From Phoronis australis (taxonomy: Eukaryota > Phoronida > Phoronidae): a DNA stretch of 64,000 bases. Under the pieces are notes generated by a model. The model ran no database searches. It saw nothing but the letters and a program-made list of their open reading frames with translations, and had not been told where the DNA came from. Position 1 is the first letter of the stretch, and every line of letters begins with the position of its first letter. The stretch spans positions 153,586 to 217,585 of the forward strand of contig NMRA01000383.1 of assembly GCA_002633005.1 (NCBI GenBank), in the 5' to 3' direction. Positions 10,636 through 24,089 of this stretch are shown here, piece after piece. Made by a program: the position numbers and the translations under genes.

Positions 10636-12964
10636 GTCCAGTCTGAGACAGCAAATTTCAACTAGAAATGGAATTTTTGCAACTTAGAATATTGGGACAA
10701 CAAGGATTTTTGAATTTGTCATATTTTTCAAATATCACCTGTGTTTTAATATCAACTGAGTCTGAAAATAAACAAGGAAGTTTCTAAATTCGTCGAAAGT
10801 AGCACCTTCGTGCATTGCCATTGTGTATAACATTGTGATGAATGAATGATTGTCGGTGATCGAAAATTGGGACGGCCAATATTGCCTATTTCAAAACTTT
10901 GGTACAAGCTCAGACCTTGAGAAAAATAAGTAATTTTTCACGGCACCAAACTGGGGAATTTTCAATCTACTGAATACTATCAAAACTAAATGGTACGGAG
11001 AGAAAAAAATAAGTAATTATTCACTGCACCAAACTGAAGAATTTTCAGTCTACTGAATACTGTCGTCAAGTGGTTTGAACCAAACAATAGATGAATGTCC
11101 AGTATAACACCAGTAACCACCTCTTCTGAAGGATTTCATTCGACATACCTTTAGAATAAGACCACTCTCAGTGACTGAGTCTCATTTTGTTCCTAGTCAT
11201 AGCCTGGAGACTTCAGAACAGATGACATACCATAGTTAATGCTAAAGATCAGCCGCAAGAAGTACATTTATTGGGTCAACAACTACCTATGGACTGACCT
11301 TAGCAAATAGACTTACTCCACCTCATGACCCCTTTCATTCAAATTAACATCAATTTTACTTGAGACAGCAGTATGTCTAGAGATTTTACTACCCTACAAA
11401 CCAATGAAATGACTCACAAGTCAGACTTTAGGTTAGTCAAGACTTCACTGTCAATAAACTACCAGAGCTATCAATCTGAAGGGGGATTGGCAAACACAAA
11501 AAAATTAGTAGAGTTCTAAAACAAAATCATCATTAGTATTAGGAAATAACACAGAGAAAAGTTAACATTCTCCTAACAATCACTTCCAACACTATACACT
11601 ACCTCAAGTATGAGAGGTTGTGAATGTGAATGTTCTTTATCTGAACTAAAAATCATTGTGTAGATCAGTACATTGCCTCAAGTATAAGAAGTTGTGAATG
11701 TTCTTAGCACAATATGAACTGCCTCAGCACCAACATTAGGAAGAAACACCAACAAAGAGCAACAATCAGAGTGAGAATCATTAGTATCAACACTAGTGCA
11801 ATGAAATAAAAAATGACAATGATAATGACGATGAAGATGATGAAAACGATGAGGATGACGAGCATGATGAAGATGAATTACAATGACAGCACATCATTCC
11901 ATCATAAATAGCAGAGAATCCCATCAGGTTATATACCTCTCTAGTATGAGGAAGAAAGCATGTAAGCACTTGTCTACACATAACTACATTTATATCTCAC
12001 TGTTCATATTGTTGTGCAACCCATAGCATGGACATGTCAGGGGCTTTTAGTAAACACTCCCTTTATCCAGTTCAAAGTAAACTCACTAATATAAAATGTC
12101 TAGGGCAGATCTAGACAACAAAATTGCTGGAGTCTTGTACTGTTCTAATACAGGTGAGGATAAGCTTCTGGAACAATGTAGGTGAAGACCTCTTTTAACA
12201 GGACACAGTCTCCATGAAGGACAAAGAAGGGCTCACACAATTATTATATACGGTAGATAAATGTCCGTCATTCAAACACACGTCATCTACATGATAGAAA
12301 TGTCAATGTAAAACAAGCAACAAACAGGCACACACAGCTTTACGAAAAAAAGTTTTCATTCTGCCCACAGGATCAGATACAATTCATATGGTACACGGCT
12401 CTCCTCTTCATAAAACCAGAAAGAAGTTGGATATGTAATGGTGCGCAAATGAAAATCCAAACTTCCAAAGGCTGTTTGGGGTATCTGGGGGCCTACCCAA
12501 CACAGTTTTGAAAATTAAGGATCATTTCTGGCATTTTGGTGCAAACATGATATTGGCGTCCCTAGATCTTTGCTCAGTATTTACAAATACTTTTCAACCC
12601 TGGCTCTTACAACTGTTGACAAGCTTATTAAAGTCTAAAACCAATGCGTTTGCAACAAACATTGTCTGGGGTGATCTGATCAAGAGTTGCAGTGTTCTAC
12701 ACGACCAAAAACCCAAACGTGTCGGAAATATGCGAACGCCAACAAACATGTCATCAGCCTGGGGCAGCATTCTCTGCAGCGCTTATTCACCCACAAGGCA
12801 TTTATTCAGTTTCAAAGGGCCACAGTCAGTTGTTTCTAGTCAACAAATTGGTAATGATGGTGATGCGCATTCCCAAACTCGTAGCTATTTTTTTCAAACA
12901 GCTCGCTGGCCATGCAAACTTTCACAAGTGCTGACTACCAGTCTGCCAGAGGAGACATCCGAGG
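10636..12964. other. Intergenic DNA with a MITE-related copy and a trinucleotide tract
   Basis: The stretch about 10860-11060 contains GGGACGGCCAATATTGCCTA and two TAATTTTTCACNGCACCAAACTG-like blocks related to the element at 2201-2504. A GAT/GAA/GAC-rich microsatellite lies at about 11800-11880. A 160-codon open frame at 12508-12990 has no recognisable domain and runs into a repeat copy, so I do not call it a gene. Confidence 0.45.
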
Positions 12965-13425
12965 ATGCAAAAAGAGCAAATCACCACTAGAGGACGCCAC
13001 AGTTCTCAGACTCATTCAAAAAACAATGTCAGCCAAGATCTTCTGTTTACTTTTTTGAAATGATCCTTGGAGGAATTTGGTGCATAAAGACAGATACCAA
13101 AAATGGGCCCAAAATAAAAATGGTCACTAAGTGGCACAAAACTACACCAAATCCAGTCAAGAACGGCATCACCATTTCCTTAGAAATGTATATAAGCCAA
13201 ATAACATGAAAATCCATTGCAAAAGTCCAAAGATATAGGAGCAAACATAAAAAACTATTAAAATTGCCACTAGGGAGCACAGCAATATTCAGACCGGTCA
13301 TAAGCCTCATAAGAACACATCCGCTACATCTCCTTAAGATCCTACATGGGATGTTAGAGAACCAGCAGTGGACAACGGACACCGGGAGATGACAGCAATA
13401 TTGACACACATATGAACAAATACAA
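12965..13425 (+). repeat. Copy of the dispersed repeat
   Basis: Three core blocks are visible: CCACTAGAGGACGC at 12984-12997, TCACTAAGTGGCAC near 13124, and CCACTAGGGAGCAC at 13267-13280. Each is followed by unit sequence like that at 1-780. The copy ends with a GGGAGATGACAGCAATATTG tail. Confidence 0.65.
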
Positions 13426-15186
13426 ATGCCAATTTTAGCAGTTACGTATGTTTGTCTCATGTAAAAGAACGTTTATTGCATATATTTGTGGATAAACAAA
13501 AATTCCATTTTTGCTTCAAAATCCAAAGAGTAACTTCCTGATCAACAACTTGAAGGTGAGTAAACATTTGAAACATTCTTCGCGAGTACCTTAACTGCAT
13601 CTCCCGAAGTTGAACTCGATTCCCCTCCACTAAACTTCCATTTCATAACTACAGAAATTTTTTGTCAAATCCACTGTGGAAAACTGGATTGGAAAGAGAC
13701 AAAGAATTAGTGTTGTCAAATAGTTTTGGAATAATAAGGAGAATGTTGCAAGTAAAACAAGACATTAAACTAATTCAAATATCATACCGGTAATATTTGA
13801 GTTATTCAATTCTCTTCAGTAATGTCGGTGAATGTGTCAATGTACTTTGGACAGTTAAGTCGCATATTATTGACCTGCTCTGACCTGTAGGTCAACAGTC
13901 TATGTATGTTCTCATTTTTTTGCTGTGAAGTATATAAGTTCATTAAAGATTGAAGTGATGTTTACAGACTTCATGGTCTGTACGATAGCTATAATCAATA
14001 TTTCAATACAAGGGAAATTTTGGTAATTTATTTTTGGCCGAAATTGAAGAAATTTTAAAGTTTTGTAGTACAACAATTAGAGCTAAAAACAATGGCTCAG
14101 GCTAATTCCAATTAACCACTCTTGAACATGGTCCTAAAACTTTCTAATTCAAGGCATTTCATTACCTACTTACCACACAATATGGCAGACAAATGAAATT
14201 TGATTTTGTGAAATTTCTCAAAAATGATGATTTAGACAATTCTATTCCATTGTAAGCCAGGTATTGTACCAAAAACTGACATTTTGCAGTTTCCCTAATT
14301 TACATCAAGGTGGTACGCTGAGTTAAAAATGTAGGCAAAAATATGATTTATGTGTGTCAAATAAGTGAAGAATAGCAAAACGTAGTTTATCACTTTTGCC
14401 AGAAATCTGTAGGTACTAGGACTCAGTACAGACAGAAGAATTAAAAAACATCAAAGTACCTCAAAATCACCAACACTTGCCCTTACCTTTATCTGGACAA
14501 ACACAAACACACAGACAAATTAAATCAAACTTGATTTCTAATTTCAATTATCTTGTTCTTATATTGTCAGGACTTCATATTCAGGTCAATTCAAGTGAAG
14601 TAAGGTCTACAATTAAAAGTATGACACAGTCATTGTGGTACACAAATAAAACAATTTTCTTTTAAACAGAATTACAAGGCAAAATCATACAGAACCTCAC
14701 TGTACAAATAACTCATAAACTATGATCGCTCAAACGCAAAATTGGGCTTACTAAGCCACCGACAAAGTTATGATATCACTTGTATTGACTGATGAGATAG
14801 TTGAAAAGTAAAGTGGGTGAATAGCAAAAATCAGCTTGTTACATAGTCATGACACATTATTTATCGCATGAACCATTTTCTTAACTGGTCAGTAAGACAG
14901 TTATCCAGCCAGTGACTCCTCCAACATTTTGAGATGTGGTTGTTTACTCTTCTGAGTATTTTACCTACCTATATTTACTGCCAGGTAATACCGCTACATT
15001 AGTATGGAAAACCTGGAGGACCAAAAGTTAAGAGTTACCAGTAAGTAGGCAGCTACTCATTACTACAATTTGCCCCTTTTTCATCCTTTACTCTAGCAGT
15101 CAAGTTAACCTCCATCCTAATAACAATGCAATTTTCTTGCCCAAATACTAACAAGTCATGTTTTCTTACTATAGCATCTACTTGTA
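13426..15186. other. Intergenic DNA, nothing recognised
   Basis: AT-rich sequence without a recognisable exon, RNA or repeat structure on either strand. Confidence 0.45.
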
Positions 15187-15480
15187 GGGGATGTGCATAG
15201 CCAATACTATGGCATCTCCCACAGGGGATATATAGACAATACTATAGCATCTACCACAGGAGATGTATAGACAATACTATAGTATCTACCACAGGGGATG
15301 TAAAATACTGAAGCATCTCCCACAGGGGATGTAATAGACAATACTAAAGCATCTCCCACAGGGGATGTATAGACAATACTATAGCATCTACCAAAGGGGA
15401 TGTGCATAGCCAATACTATGGCATCTACCACAGGAAATGTATAGACAATACCACAGGGGATGTATAGCCAATACTTCGAT
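15187..15480. repeat. Minisatellite of about 36-bp units, about 8 copies
   Basis: The unit ACAATACTATAGCATCTACC followed by ACAGGGGATGTATAG repeats with indels and variants (CTCCC for CTACC). The minus-strand 92-codon ORF across it is an artefact of the repeat. Confidence 0.85.
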
Positions 15481-18400
15481 CTCAATCTGAGTTTTGGCTT
15501 TGTTGAGACAATGGACTCTGGAGACTGCGTATGACTTAGGGCTTCGAATGAACAGGTAAAATCTTGGAATACACTAGCAGTAGTCTTCAGTCTGTTCTTT
15601 TAAGTTTGCAAACTCTAGCTTAGAACATGTATGAATTTTTCAGACATGTTGCACACGCATACACTACCTATGCTGAGCAACTACAGATTTTTAAAATGGA
15701 ATTCACAATACATTAATAGTCAGTAGGCATAACAAAACCAGTCTCTAGTTATCAGGGTATCACAGGGGAATCACCCTCTGTCTGAGGTCAGAACCGGGAT
15801 CAAGTCGGTCGGTTTGAAGTTAATTCGCTGGTAATATTTAAGTCATTCACAGCAGAATGTAATAAAACACAAAACGTTAGTCTATAACTGGACGTATGTT
15901 TGCCGGCTATCAGCATTAACATAAACCCTATATATAAGCCACTAAAGTAATTAGAAAAGAAAAAAATTTCCATCATTCGCTCGTTATTTGTACAGTACTC
16001 TCGAAGTTAAAAATAGCATCGGATTAGATGATAAAGTTATTGTGTGCGAACGTCAAGAATATGACAGGGTCGTTTCTGAGCACATTTAAGCTTTATATTT
16101 CAACTTACTGGTGTGAGAGAATCTCTAGTCTTTGGTTACGATCCTCGAAGGGGAATCACTACAGTATTCGTATCGACAATGCATAAATTTTGCATTACAG
16201 TAACCACGAGTTAAACAATCCTCTGGTGAGAAAATCAGACATCTGGATCATAGTAACCCATAATGCAACGCGCACCTGCTCTATAATCAAGGGAGATAAC
16301 TTGATAACAAAGCCAATAGTACAATGTTGAACTTGTCAGTAATTGTGGAACCAGTATGAGTCTCTTACTGGTTCCTAGTTCTGACAGAGAGCGGCCAACT
16401 TGCAACCACTATAGTTGGTAAAGCAGAACAGAATTGTTTATTTGACCCATCACCATCGTTGTCTAAAAGCATATGACTGAGAATTTAAAATGTATTGGTG
16501 GATCAGAAAAACCCATTTCATCAGCACAGTACAGTTCCACAAATTTCACATTCTAATTTTTAGGACCCGCCTTTCTGTTAATACAAACGTGATGTAATAG
16601 TTGTCATTTTTTACTTTTTATTCATTCTTAAACTATGTCTACAAGGAACCTTTATTTAACCATTGAAAATTAAATGCCACAGTCCCAGCGAAAAAATTAG
16701 TGAGTCCCATGAGGCAATTGAGCTGCCAGTATCACTACAATGAGATAGTAAGTTCTATTTTTTTTTTACTTTGGACTTACAATATTTCCAGCCATCCTAA
16801 TTATTTTTCTCACCCTGGAGTCACAAAAAAATGATTTTTTGTGCAAATTTGTATGAGAGCGGTGACATTACTTGATGACGAACTGGCTGCATGATTTTTA
16901 GTTGTGAGTGGGCAGTGCAGAGTTGACCAACTGTCCACTCTGGACAGTCAGAAAACCACAAGTCTCCGCTTTATTACTCTCTATTGCACAGCATGAAGGT
17001 AAGAGTTACTCGAAGAATTAAGATGCTTGATTTCATTTTTTTGCTCTTTTTCTGGACAGAAAGAGCCATTCTGGCTTCAGTTAAATTCCCCTAACAATTT
17101 GAGTATACTGGGAACATTTTCCTCACAAAAACTGATTTGAATGTCTATTTGCTAATCCCACTGATTAACTGATGAGAAGTAATTAACATGTTTTATTACC
17201 AACACTTGGAGAAGACACAAAGGCAACGATGAGTCATAATAGTGTACCCGGCAGTGTATACTTCCTGAAAGCCTCTCAGTTCACTTCACACGATCAAGAT
17301 AGTTAGGATGCAGAACACCAGGTGGCAGAACACCCCTCACGCAGATTACTTATTTTTACACTTCTTTACCAGTCTCAATGACTTTACTGTGACAAGCATC
17401 ATGAGTGTATCTCTCTCCCTGTGACACGTAGACAATGGCTGAGCCGTTGTAAGGAATCCTGTCCATTGTGTATTTTAATGCATTGTATTCATTTTACATA
17501 TTGTATTTATTACTGCACTTTGCCCTATTTAGCCTTTTACTCAAATGAAATTGGGATCACCATACTACTTACCATTATTCCATTTCCTTGGAGAACAAAA
17601 CTGCTATGTGAACATTGATTCAAGAGAACGCTTCAGTTTGTTGAGGTCAATCATTGCCACAGATTTGAAAATGGTGTCATGTACGCATGAATTGCATCTC
17701 ATGACTTCCCAGAGTTGCCTGCTCATTCAGCAACAAGTGATCACACTGACCGTGGTAGCATTTTCAAATCCCAAATTAAGTGCTTCGGCTATGAATTCAA
17801 CATTGACAGCTAAAAAGAGAGCAGTGACATCAGTGCAGCTGTAAATATTGTCGATGTAAAGCGGCTACAAATCCACTTCCATCACAAAAACCAACTTTTG
17901 ACTTCATCCACTTACCATTGTTCTCAATTTTTGCTCCTTGTAGTCAAACTGGAAGGGCTTTAAAAGAATTCGACAGTTTCCAATTCTTTAGACCAACCTC
18001 ACAAGATTTTACGTGAAAGCGAGACATGACTTTTTATGAGCTTGGTGTAAAGACACAAATTTAGTAGTCGCCAGCTCTTTCAAAGCCCAAAGATGATTTC
18101 CAAACTGGCTAATTTTACAACAGTAATCAGGCTAAGCCAGAAAGCACGGGTTTAATGCCATTTTAAATGCCCAGCATGCAGCGCTGTCTCTGAAAAACAA
18201 TCATTTGGTTCATGATTTGAGGTTGCTCCCTTTGCTTATTTTTCATATTATGAAGTAGCACAATGCTGATAAGGCCACTGGAAGGTTCCACGTTGCTAAC
18301 TTGATTTATTCCAATTTGGAGTTTTGACTTGAACAAATTAGCGGTGCGTGTCTTTGATAAACTAGGCAAACACTCACTGGTCAAAAAGCTTTCATTAAGT

Positions 18401-19384
18401 CTCTGTAACAAACAAATATAACGATGCACATTACACGAATTCCACCACCACCATTTGAACATCTCAAGTAAACCTAGCTAACACAACATGGTCTTATAAA
18501 TATATGAAACGTAGAATGTGAAAAATCAGCTTTGTCATTTCATGACCTACCCAGTAGAGACACAAACACTACATAGATACATGTATAATGTTTATGGTGA
18601 CCAAAACTAAAGTGACATGTATCATTTCAGTCACTGAAATTAATAAGTAACTTTGGAGAGTATTTCCTAAGAATAATGCTCAAAATCACCAACTTCAGTC
18701 AACACAAAAACATGACTTGCATAACATTGCAAATATTCCTTGTTTACTTTCACCTCCAGACAACAGCAGTTTCCACATCCAGTTCAAACTGTTGATCGCG
18801 CAGCTTTTTATCTTGTGTCGCGCACGCCAATTATGATCTAGCACAATTAAGGTGAACACATCCATCCCTATTGTAATATTATTCACAAAATCCAATCACA
18901 TGGTCTCTGAGAAATATAATTCTAACTATTAAACTTTTCACAAGGAAATCAAAGAGTCAAACGAGATCAACATGAGTTGAAATGTGCCCATTACTGCTCC
19001 ACAAATGGCATGCTTCTAGGGGTGTTGTTGGTATTATAAAACTGGCATAATACACAGAACTTGCCCAAAAAACAAAAATCAAAACTATATGCTTTTTCAA
19101 CTAACATATATCTTTGAAAATCAAATTGCACCTTCTAAATAAACTGAACTGCACTCAGCAGTAAAATGGCAAAACATGTCACAACACATCTAATACACCA
19201 TGACATTACCTCCCCCTACTGTCAAACAGAAAAAGTTAAATGGCATATTAATAATTCTAAAGCTCAATGTAACATTAAAATTCAGAATATAAAATAAAAT
19301 ATTTCACTTGCATACCAACAGTGGAATGCTATGCATAGTAACATTGATTGTGCCTTTCATAATCAAAATAAACTGTTTCTGAAC
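15481..19384. other. Intergenic DNA downstream of the PhnD-like gene, nothing recognised
   Basis: No exon is supported on either strand. Short ORFs near 17421-17844, 18163-18462 and 18695-18895 show no domain, no splice-site support and no repeat relationship. Confidence 0.45.
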
Positions 19385-19566
19385 TCAGTAGTAAATAGTA
19401 TCTATAGTTTCAGTCTTTGAATTTGTGATGACATCACGCTCAAACTGGTGGATAGATTCGTCAATTTGAACAAAGCCTTCAACTCCAAGTTCTTTTAGAC
19501 GAGCTTCCCACTTTGTGTTTTTACCCATGTCCAGGAAAGCCAGCTTTAACTTTCTTTTTATCTCAT
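19385..19566 (-). CDS. PhnD-like periplasmic-binding-fold protein, exon 5 (C-terminus)
   Basis: TTTTGCAG precedes 19566. The exon starts with two bases that complete a GAT codon with the preceding exon, giving LPDEIKRKLKLAFLDMG. It ends at TGA 19387-19385 after 59 coding codons. L-P-D-E-x-K-x-K-L-x-x-A-F/L-x-x-M is the C-terminal helix signature of PhnD-family binding proteins, where the sequence normally reads like I-P-D-E-L-K-x-K-L. The final 45 residues, up to DTIYY, are hydrophilic. Confidence 0.75.
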
Positions 19567-19965
19567 CTGCAAAACAAAACTATGTCAGTACCACAGAATA
19601 CTAAAAAGCATATCTGAGCATAATAGCTGTTTCAATTAATATGTTCATGAATTTTACAAATACGTGACCTCAATTGAGAACTATTTTGTTTAAGAAGCAA
19701 TGACTGCCTGGAGTAGTCAAAGCCAAGACGACAGCTTTTACTCTCGTGAGCATTTGTGGTTATGTGCACGCATGAAAATCAAGACTTGGTCATAATTCAA
19801 GGAAATACAGTCAATTCACAAAAAGCTGACGATATGCACTAGAGCACTTCACAAGGACTGTTTTCAAAATTTTGGTCGACATCCAATGGGAATTAGAGGA
19901 GTTGAGCATAGAAAATTTCTCTGCAAGTGAGACGGATTAACATAAACAAAGATGCACACAATGAT

Positions 19966-20095
19966 GCCTACTGTTACTATGACGCCTACTGTTACTATGA
20001 CGCCTACTGTTACTATGACGCCTACTGTTAATATGATGCCTACTGTTAATATGATGCCTACTGTTACTATGATGCCTACTGTTACTATGACGCCT
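19966..20095. repeat. 18-bp minisatellite in the last intron of the PhnD-like gene
   Basis: The unit ACTATGACGCCTACTGTT repeats about seven times with ATG/ACG variants. Because 18 is a multiple of three it creates open frames on both strands (TVTMTP repeats and their shadow), which I do not regard as genes. Confidence 0.85.
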
Positions 20096-20384
20096 ATCAT
20101 ATGGAAAATCGTTATAATTTGTAGTGCTATTATGATGGGTTCAGGAATGGGGACCTTTTTGTGACAAGCTCAAAAATGACGACCATCTTTTAATTGTTTC
20201 AGATTGTCAAGTCCTTGTTGAACATTTTTCACTAAACAATGCAAGTTTAGTTTTTCACATTGATGTTCAAAATTTATTTCAAAATAACACGAGTGAGCAA
20301 ACTGAACTGTAAACAACGATATAGTCAGGCATTTCCGGAAAGTGTAAAAATACTTTCTTAAAACAGTCATGCTTAGGACCAAAG

Positions 20385-20430
20385 TGAACATAAAAAATAA
20401 AATTGCCACTAGGTGGAGGCACAACAGCAG
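20385..20430 (+). repeat. Fragment of the dispersed repeat core
   Basis: AAATTGCCACTAGGTGGAGG (CCACTAGGTGG from 20406) matches the core and its upstream A-rich stretch. Only this short part is recognisable. Confidence 0.5.
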
Positions 20431-20501
20431 CCAATTGACCTCAAAATGAAAAATCATGCAAGAGTGGTATCTTACAATGGATCAGTAAATCAGTGATATA
20501 C

Positions 20502-20681
20502 CTGGCAATCTGTTGCTGACAACGATACCATAGGTAGATAAAGGACCCCATGAGGTAAGGACGTGTATCTTGTCACGAGCTTCAGGATGTGTCCGACAGT
20601 AGTGATCAAGACAAACTGAATGAACGGCTGATGCATCAGCTGTGAAATTCAACACAGCCTCGATAGACTTGATGTGTGAGC
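20502..20681 (-). CDS. PhnD-like periplasmic-binding-fold protein, exon 4
   Basis: The exon is bounded by CCGGTACAG at its 5' side and a CCAG/GTATAT donor. With the flanking exons it reads GSHIKSIEAVLNFTADASAV, then a VCLDHY segment, then SWGPLSTYGIVVSNRLP. G-S-H-x-x-S-I-x-A-V-x-x-x-x-A-D-A-x-A-V is the hallmark of the second lobe of PhnD-type proteins, and the S-x-G/P-x-x-x-Y-x-I-V-V strand follows as expected. Phases agree on both sides (one base carried over each time). Confidence 0.78.
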
Positions 20682-21432
20682 CTGTACCGGAAAAAAACAT
20701 GCAAACAACTTTAAATCAGGTCAACATAGTTGCACAGATCAGATCTTTTTGTGAAATAAAACCCATCAAGAAAGTATGCCTTGCATAAGCTCCCACATAA
20801 AGGCATACGCATTCAAATATGGAAAGAAACCAGGAAACTATGGGAACAGTAGTAATTTGACCAATCTATTGAAATCACAATATTGACAATTATTATGAAA
20901 ATTTAATTCTCAGTTTTGCAGTAATCATAAATTACCCTTCTAAATCCTGCGGGAGCTACATGTAGTACCGTCTTGCTAGTTTTTGTTTATAAACATGGAA
21001 TTTTGCAAGACATAAAAGAAAAGTAATGACTTTGAATTCATTTTAGTTTGACAAAAATAGCAAAGATTGCTTGTATTTGCTACTTATCCAAGGATCAACA
21101 GTTTTCCAAAATGTGGTAACAAGTTTACCCAGCCAATACAAATGTAATATGTTATCTCAGAGAATGGAGTCATGTTTCATGGCAAGTCACAATTTGTCAC
21201 ATCTCAAAATTTTCAAACTGTCACAGCAACTTTGCTTTGCGTAATCTTACAATTTGTGAAAAAAGGAACCACCACTTGATGCTTCATAAAATAACTGTTA
21301 ACCCAACAAATCACTAACAGCCAACTTGGCTCAGCAAATTTCTCACATTTGGTAACAGAATTCTCAAAATGTCACAGAATTTCATGCAAGTGAGTTTGGT
21401 AACAGAATGTCACATCACAGGAAATCTATTCA

Positions 21433-21995
21433 GGGCTGTTCCAGTAAAATCTGTATGGGAGGGGGGAAGGCACCTTTTTTTCGCACCCACCACCCATATT
21501 TTTCATTTATTTCTTCAGCCTACCACCCGTATTTTTTTATAAGTTTGAAATGCAACCACCCGTAATTTTTTTTTTGTTCTTGTGGTTGACTGCACAGGCA
21601 CTTGAGTTTATCTGTTCCTCCATCACCACTAACGTCATTCATTACTAAGAAAACATATGTTTCTTATATAGCCATCGAGAAATTCGAGCACCTGTGATTA
21701 AATGGTGTTATGGGCATGCCGATGAGGAGATCAGAGGGACTGAAAAAGTCGGAGCTTTTTGCAAGTTGCATTTTTGTTTCAGTTTTTGATTCTGTGCGGA
21801 TTGTTTATAAAATTTACTAAAATTACCCACCATCAAACATTTATGGCCCAATGAAACAACAACGACCTGTAAATTTTTACTTTTTTGAAGTACGACCACC
21901 AGCCATTTTGAATTTAAATCAAACGCAACCACCCATAAATTTTTATTTCAGTTGCCTTCCCGCCCCCTCCCACACAGATTTTGCTGGAACAGCCC
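21433..21995. mobile_element. MITE with GGGCTGTTCC ends and 3-bp TCA target duplication
   Basis: The left end GGGCTGTTCCAGTAAAATCT is matched by the right end on the minus strand, GGGCTGTTCCAGCAAAATCT. Similarity continues through GTGTGGGAGGGGG, more than 35 bp in all. TCA flanks both ends, and a 3-bp duplication fits PIF/Harbinger-type elements. ACCACCCGTA-like motifs recur inside. It sits in the fourth intron of the PhnD-like gene. Confidence 0.75.
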
Positions 21996-22681
21996 TCAGT
22001 AATTCAGTTGGGAAACAATTACATAGCTCTGAATTTAAAATACCTATTTTAAATAAAGAAATCTTTTATTACTCAATATTCTACACGTTGAATGAATTTG
22101 AAAACACTTGATTCTAGTGTTGTATGTCAAGTCAAGTACAATAGGAAATCTGAACTTTTCTCCACCAATCACTAGAATGTACAATGTCTAGCGAGTCTTT
22201 CCTATTCTCATCAAAGTTTTTGAACATTTTTAACTAAGCATATTTACTATTTAAGTAAAACAAAATTGAGTTAAAATTAGAGCAGTGCGGAAAACTAATA
22301 ATAAAACTGAGATAAAATAACAAATTATTTGTAGAATTGCAATTCTGAACCCGAAACAGAGCGTGACTATTTGAGAAAAAAATGTCACACAAAAACATCA
22401 GTACGACATTAGTTGACCATTACAATTAAGAAAATCGTAGATATATATCATGTCTCTACTGTACCAGTTGTCATCAATCACGACATGTGGTTTAAACCGT
22501 AACAGTTCAAGTCATGCACAAAATTGTCTCGAACACAAGTAGTAGAGAACTGGCCTAAACCAAGACTTGGTCTTTTTGGCAGAAGGTGGCTTTGTAACCT
22601 CCTCTAGTACATGAACAGCGAAAAAGCCATTTCCTTACAAGACATCAAGTAATATCGAGTCAGATTCAGGTAACAACTAAC

Positions 22682-22827
22682 CAGTTTCTATTTTATGTCC
22701 AAAGAAAGAAGCATTAGTCCCCAGTCTCTTCAGCTCTGCCAGGGCTGCCAGATTGCTACTGATGGAGTCAGGTTTACTGTAGGCCCAGGTATGACCCTTC
22801 AGCTTGTGAAAATCAGAATAAACGTCC
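22682..22827 (-). CDS. PhnD-like periplasmic-binding-fold protein, exon 3
   Basis: A TTTCAATGTTTCAG acceptor precedes 22827 and an ACTG/GTTAGT donor follows 22682. The exon adds DVYSDFHKLKGHTWAY, then SKPDSISSNLAALAELKRLG, then a NASFFGHKIETG segment. Family knowledge: PhnD-type proteins have L-K-G-x-x-x-A-x-x-x-x-x-S-x-S-G/S-x-L-x-x-x-x-x-L-x-x-x-G followed by F-F at this point. All these elements are visible, including the S-x-S-S in the ligand-binding turn. Confidence 0.82.
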
Positions 22828-23804
22828 CTGAAACATTGAAAGCACAACAAATTACGTGACATTACTGATGCCTAAAAGTTTTGTTTCCAAATTCCTTTTG
22901 AAGGAAGTAGATGAGAGGCTAAACAATGAGGTCAGCAGAAGTAGTTCCAAAACTTTGTTTCTCGATTTACAAATTCAGTTTATTCTGAAGTTTGATGGCA
23001 AAAACTTTTGTCACAATCACTAATTCAGCTTTTAAAGGTAATGTGTGCTTCATGTGATTTTCTGCAGAGCTTATATCTCTACATACAAACCACGAGCTTT
23101 GATGGACTGAACAATGTGTTTATTGATTTTTACCTCAACATTTAATCTATTTCAGAAAGGATTCTGCGTCATGCCAAGTTTGATATTAATATAAAATTCA
23201 ATAATTAATGATAAAGTCGGCAGTATTACAACAAATGCAAGCCCTAACCAAGAAACACAATTCCACAGTATCGGACATTTTTCCCCATGTAAACGTTAGC
23301 CCTTACGGCAAGTTGCACGAAAATCATCATATAATCAATGGTTTCACAGTCTCTATTGAAATGTCGACACACAAGCAACTTCTTTGATATTGGCAAGAGA
23401 TTGCATCTTCTGCCCAAAATAATGGTTTAGGGCCACTACCATTGAAATGACTGCTTGCACTGATTTCGGGGCTTGGGAAAAAGACTGTTCATTACTACAT
23501 GATACCAGACTCATCAAGTTGGTTTGAACCGGTAAGTCATTGTAAGTGCCCAAAACACTGTAGTTCTCAACGGCACCTTTCAAGCTCCACCATTATCGTT
23601 CCTCCCACCTCAGCAACCTCCTCAGTGAGATGTCATTTTGGAAAGTCCGCACCCAACCTCCCTAACTATGCCAATACCTGTTCCTATGTCACAGTGTCAA
23701 CAATAATACGAAATCCTTGTTCAAACTCAAGGTTTTAAGAATCTCAATACCTAAAACACAAAAACAAGAATAAATATATAAATACGTTGTTCTGTAACAC
23801 TCAC

Positions 23805-23946
23805 TTTTTTGAGCTATTAATAATGACATCAGCATAGTAGACAGGTCGTCCCTGACTCAGCGGGTGATGATGCACAGCTCCAACAGGTAACAGACTGAAA
23901 GACTTGTTGTCTTGGCATCTCACAAAAGCAGAACTACACATGAAAC
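23805..23946 (-). CDS. PhnD-like periplasmic-binding-fold protein, exon 2
   Basis: Bounded by a CTCTATTGCAG acceptor and an AAAAAA/GTGAGT donor. It joins the first exon in the middle of the glycine codon of GLADIG and reads FMCSSAFVRCQ, then SLLPVGAVHHHPLSQGRP, then VYYADVIINSSKK. The Y-Y-x-D-V-I-I/V strand after the first-lobe D-I-G motif is in the position known for PhnD proteins. The 142-bp length keeps the phase on both sides. Confidence 0.78.
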
Positions 23947-24089
23947 CTGCAATAGAGCATTGACTCATTAAAGTGCGACTAGCATCAGACAGAACACTGT
24001 AAAAATCTGCTACAAACGTTTACCACCAGTTAGTTAGTCGGGGCTTATACACCAGCCAACTTTAACATACCAGAGACATTCATACGTGT

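Noticed and set aside
12508-12990. 160-codon plus-strand ORF
   Set aside because: No recognisable domain, low-quality composition, and its end runs into a copy of the dispersed repeat.
19864-20164. Repeat-containing ORFs on both strands (TVTMTP and VTVGII repeats)
   Set aside because: They are produced by the 18-bp minisatellite, whose period is a multiple of three.
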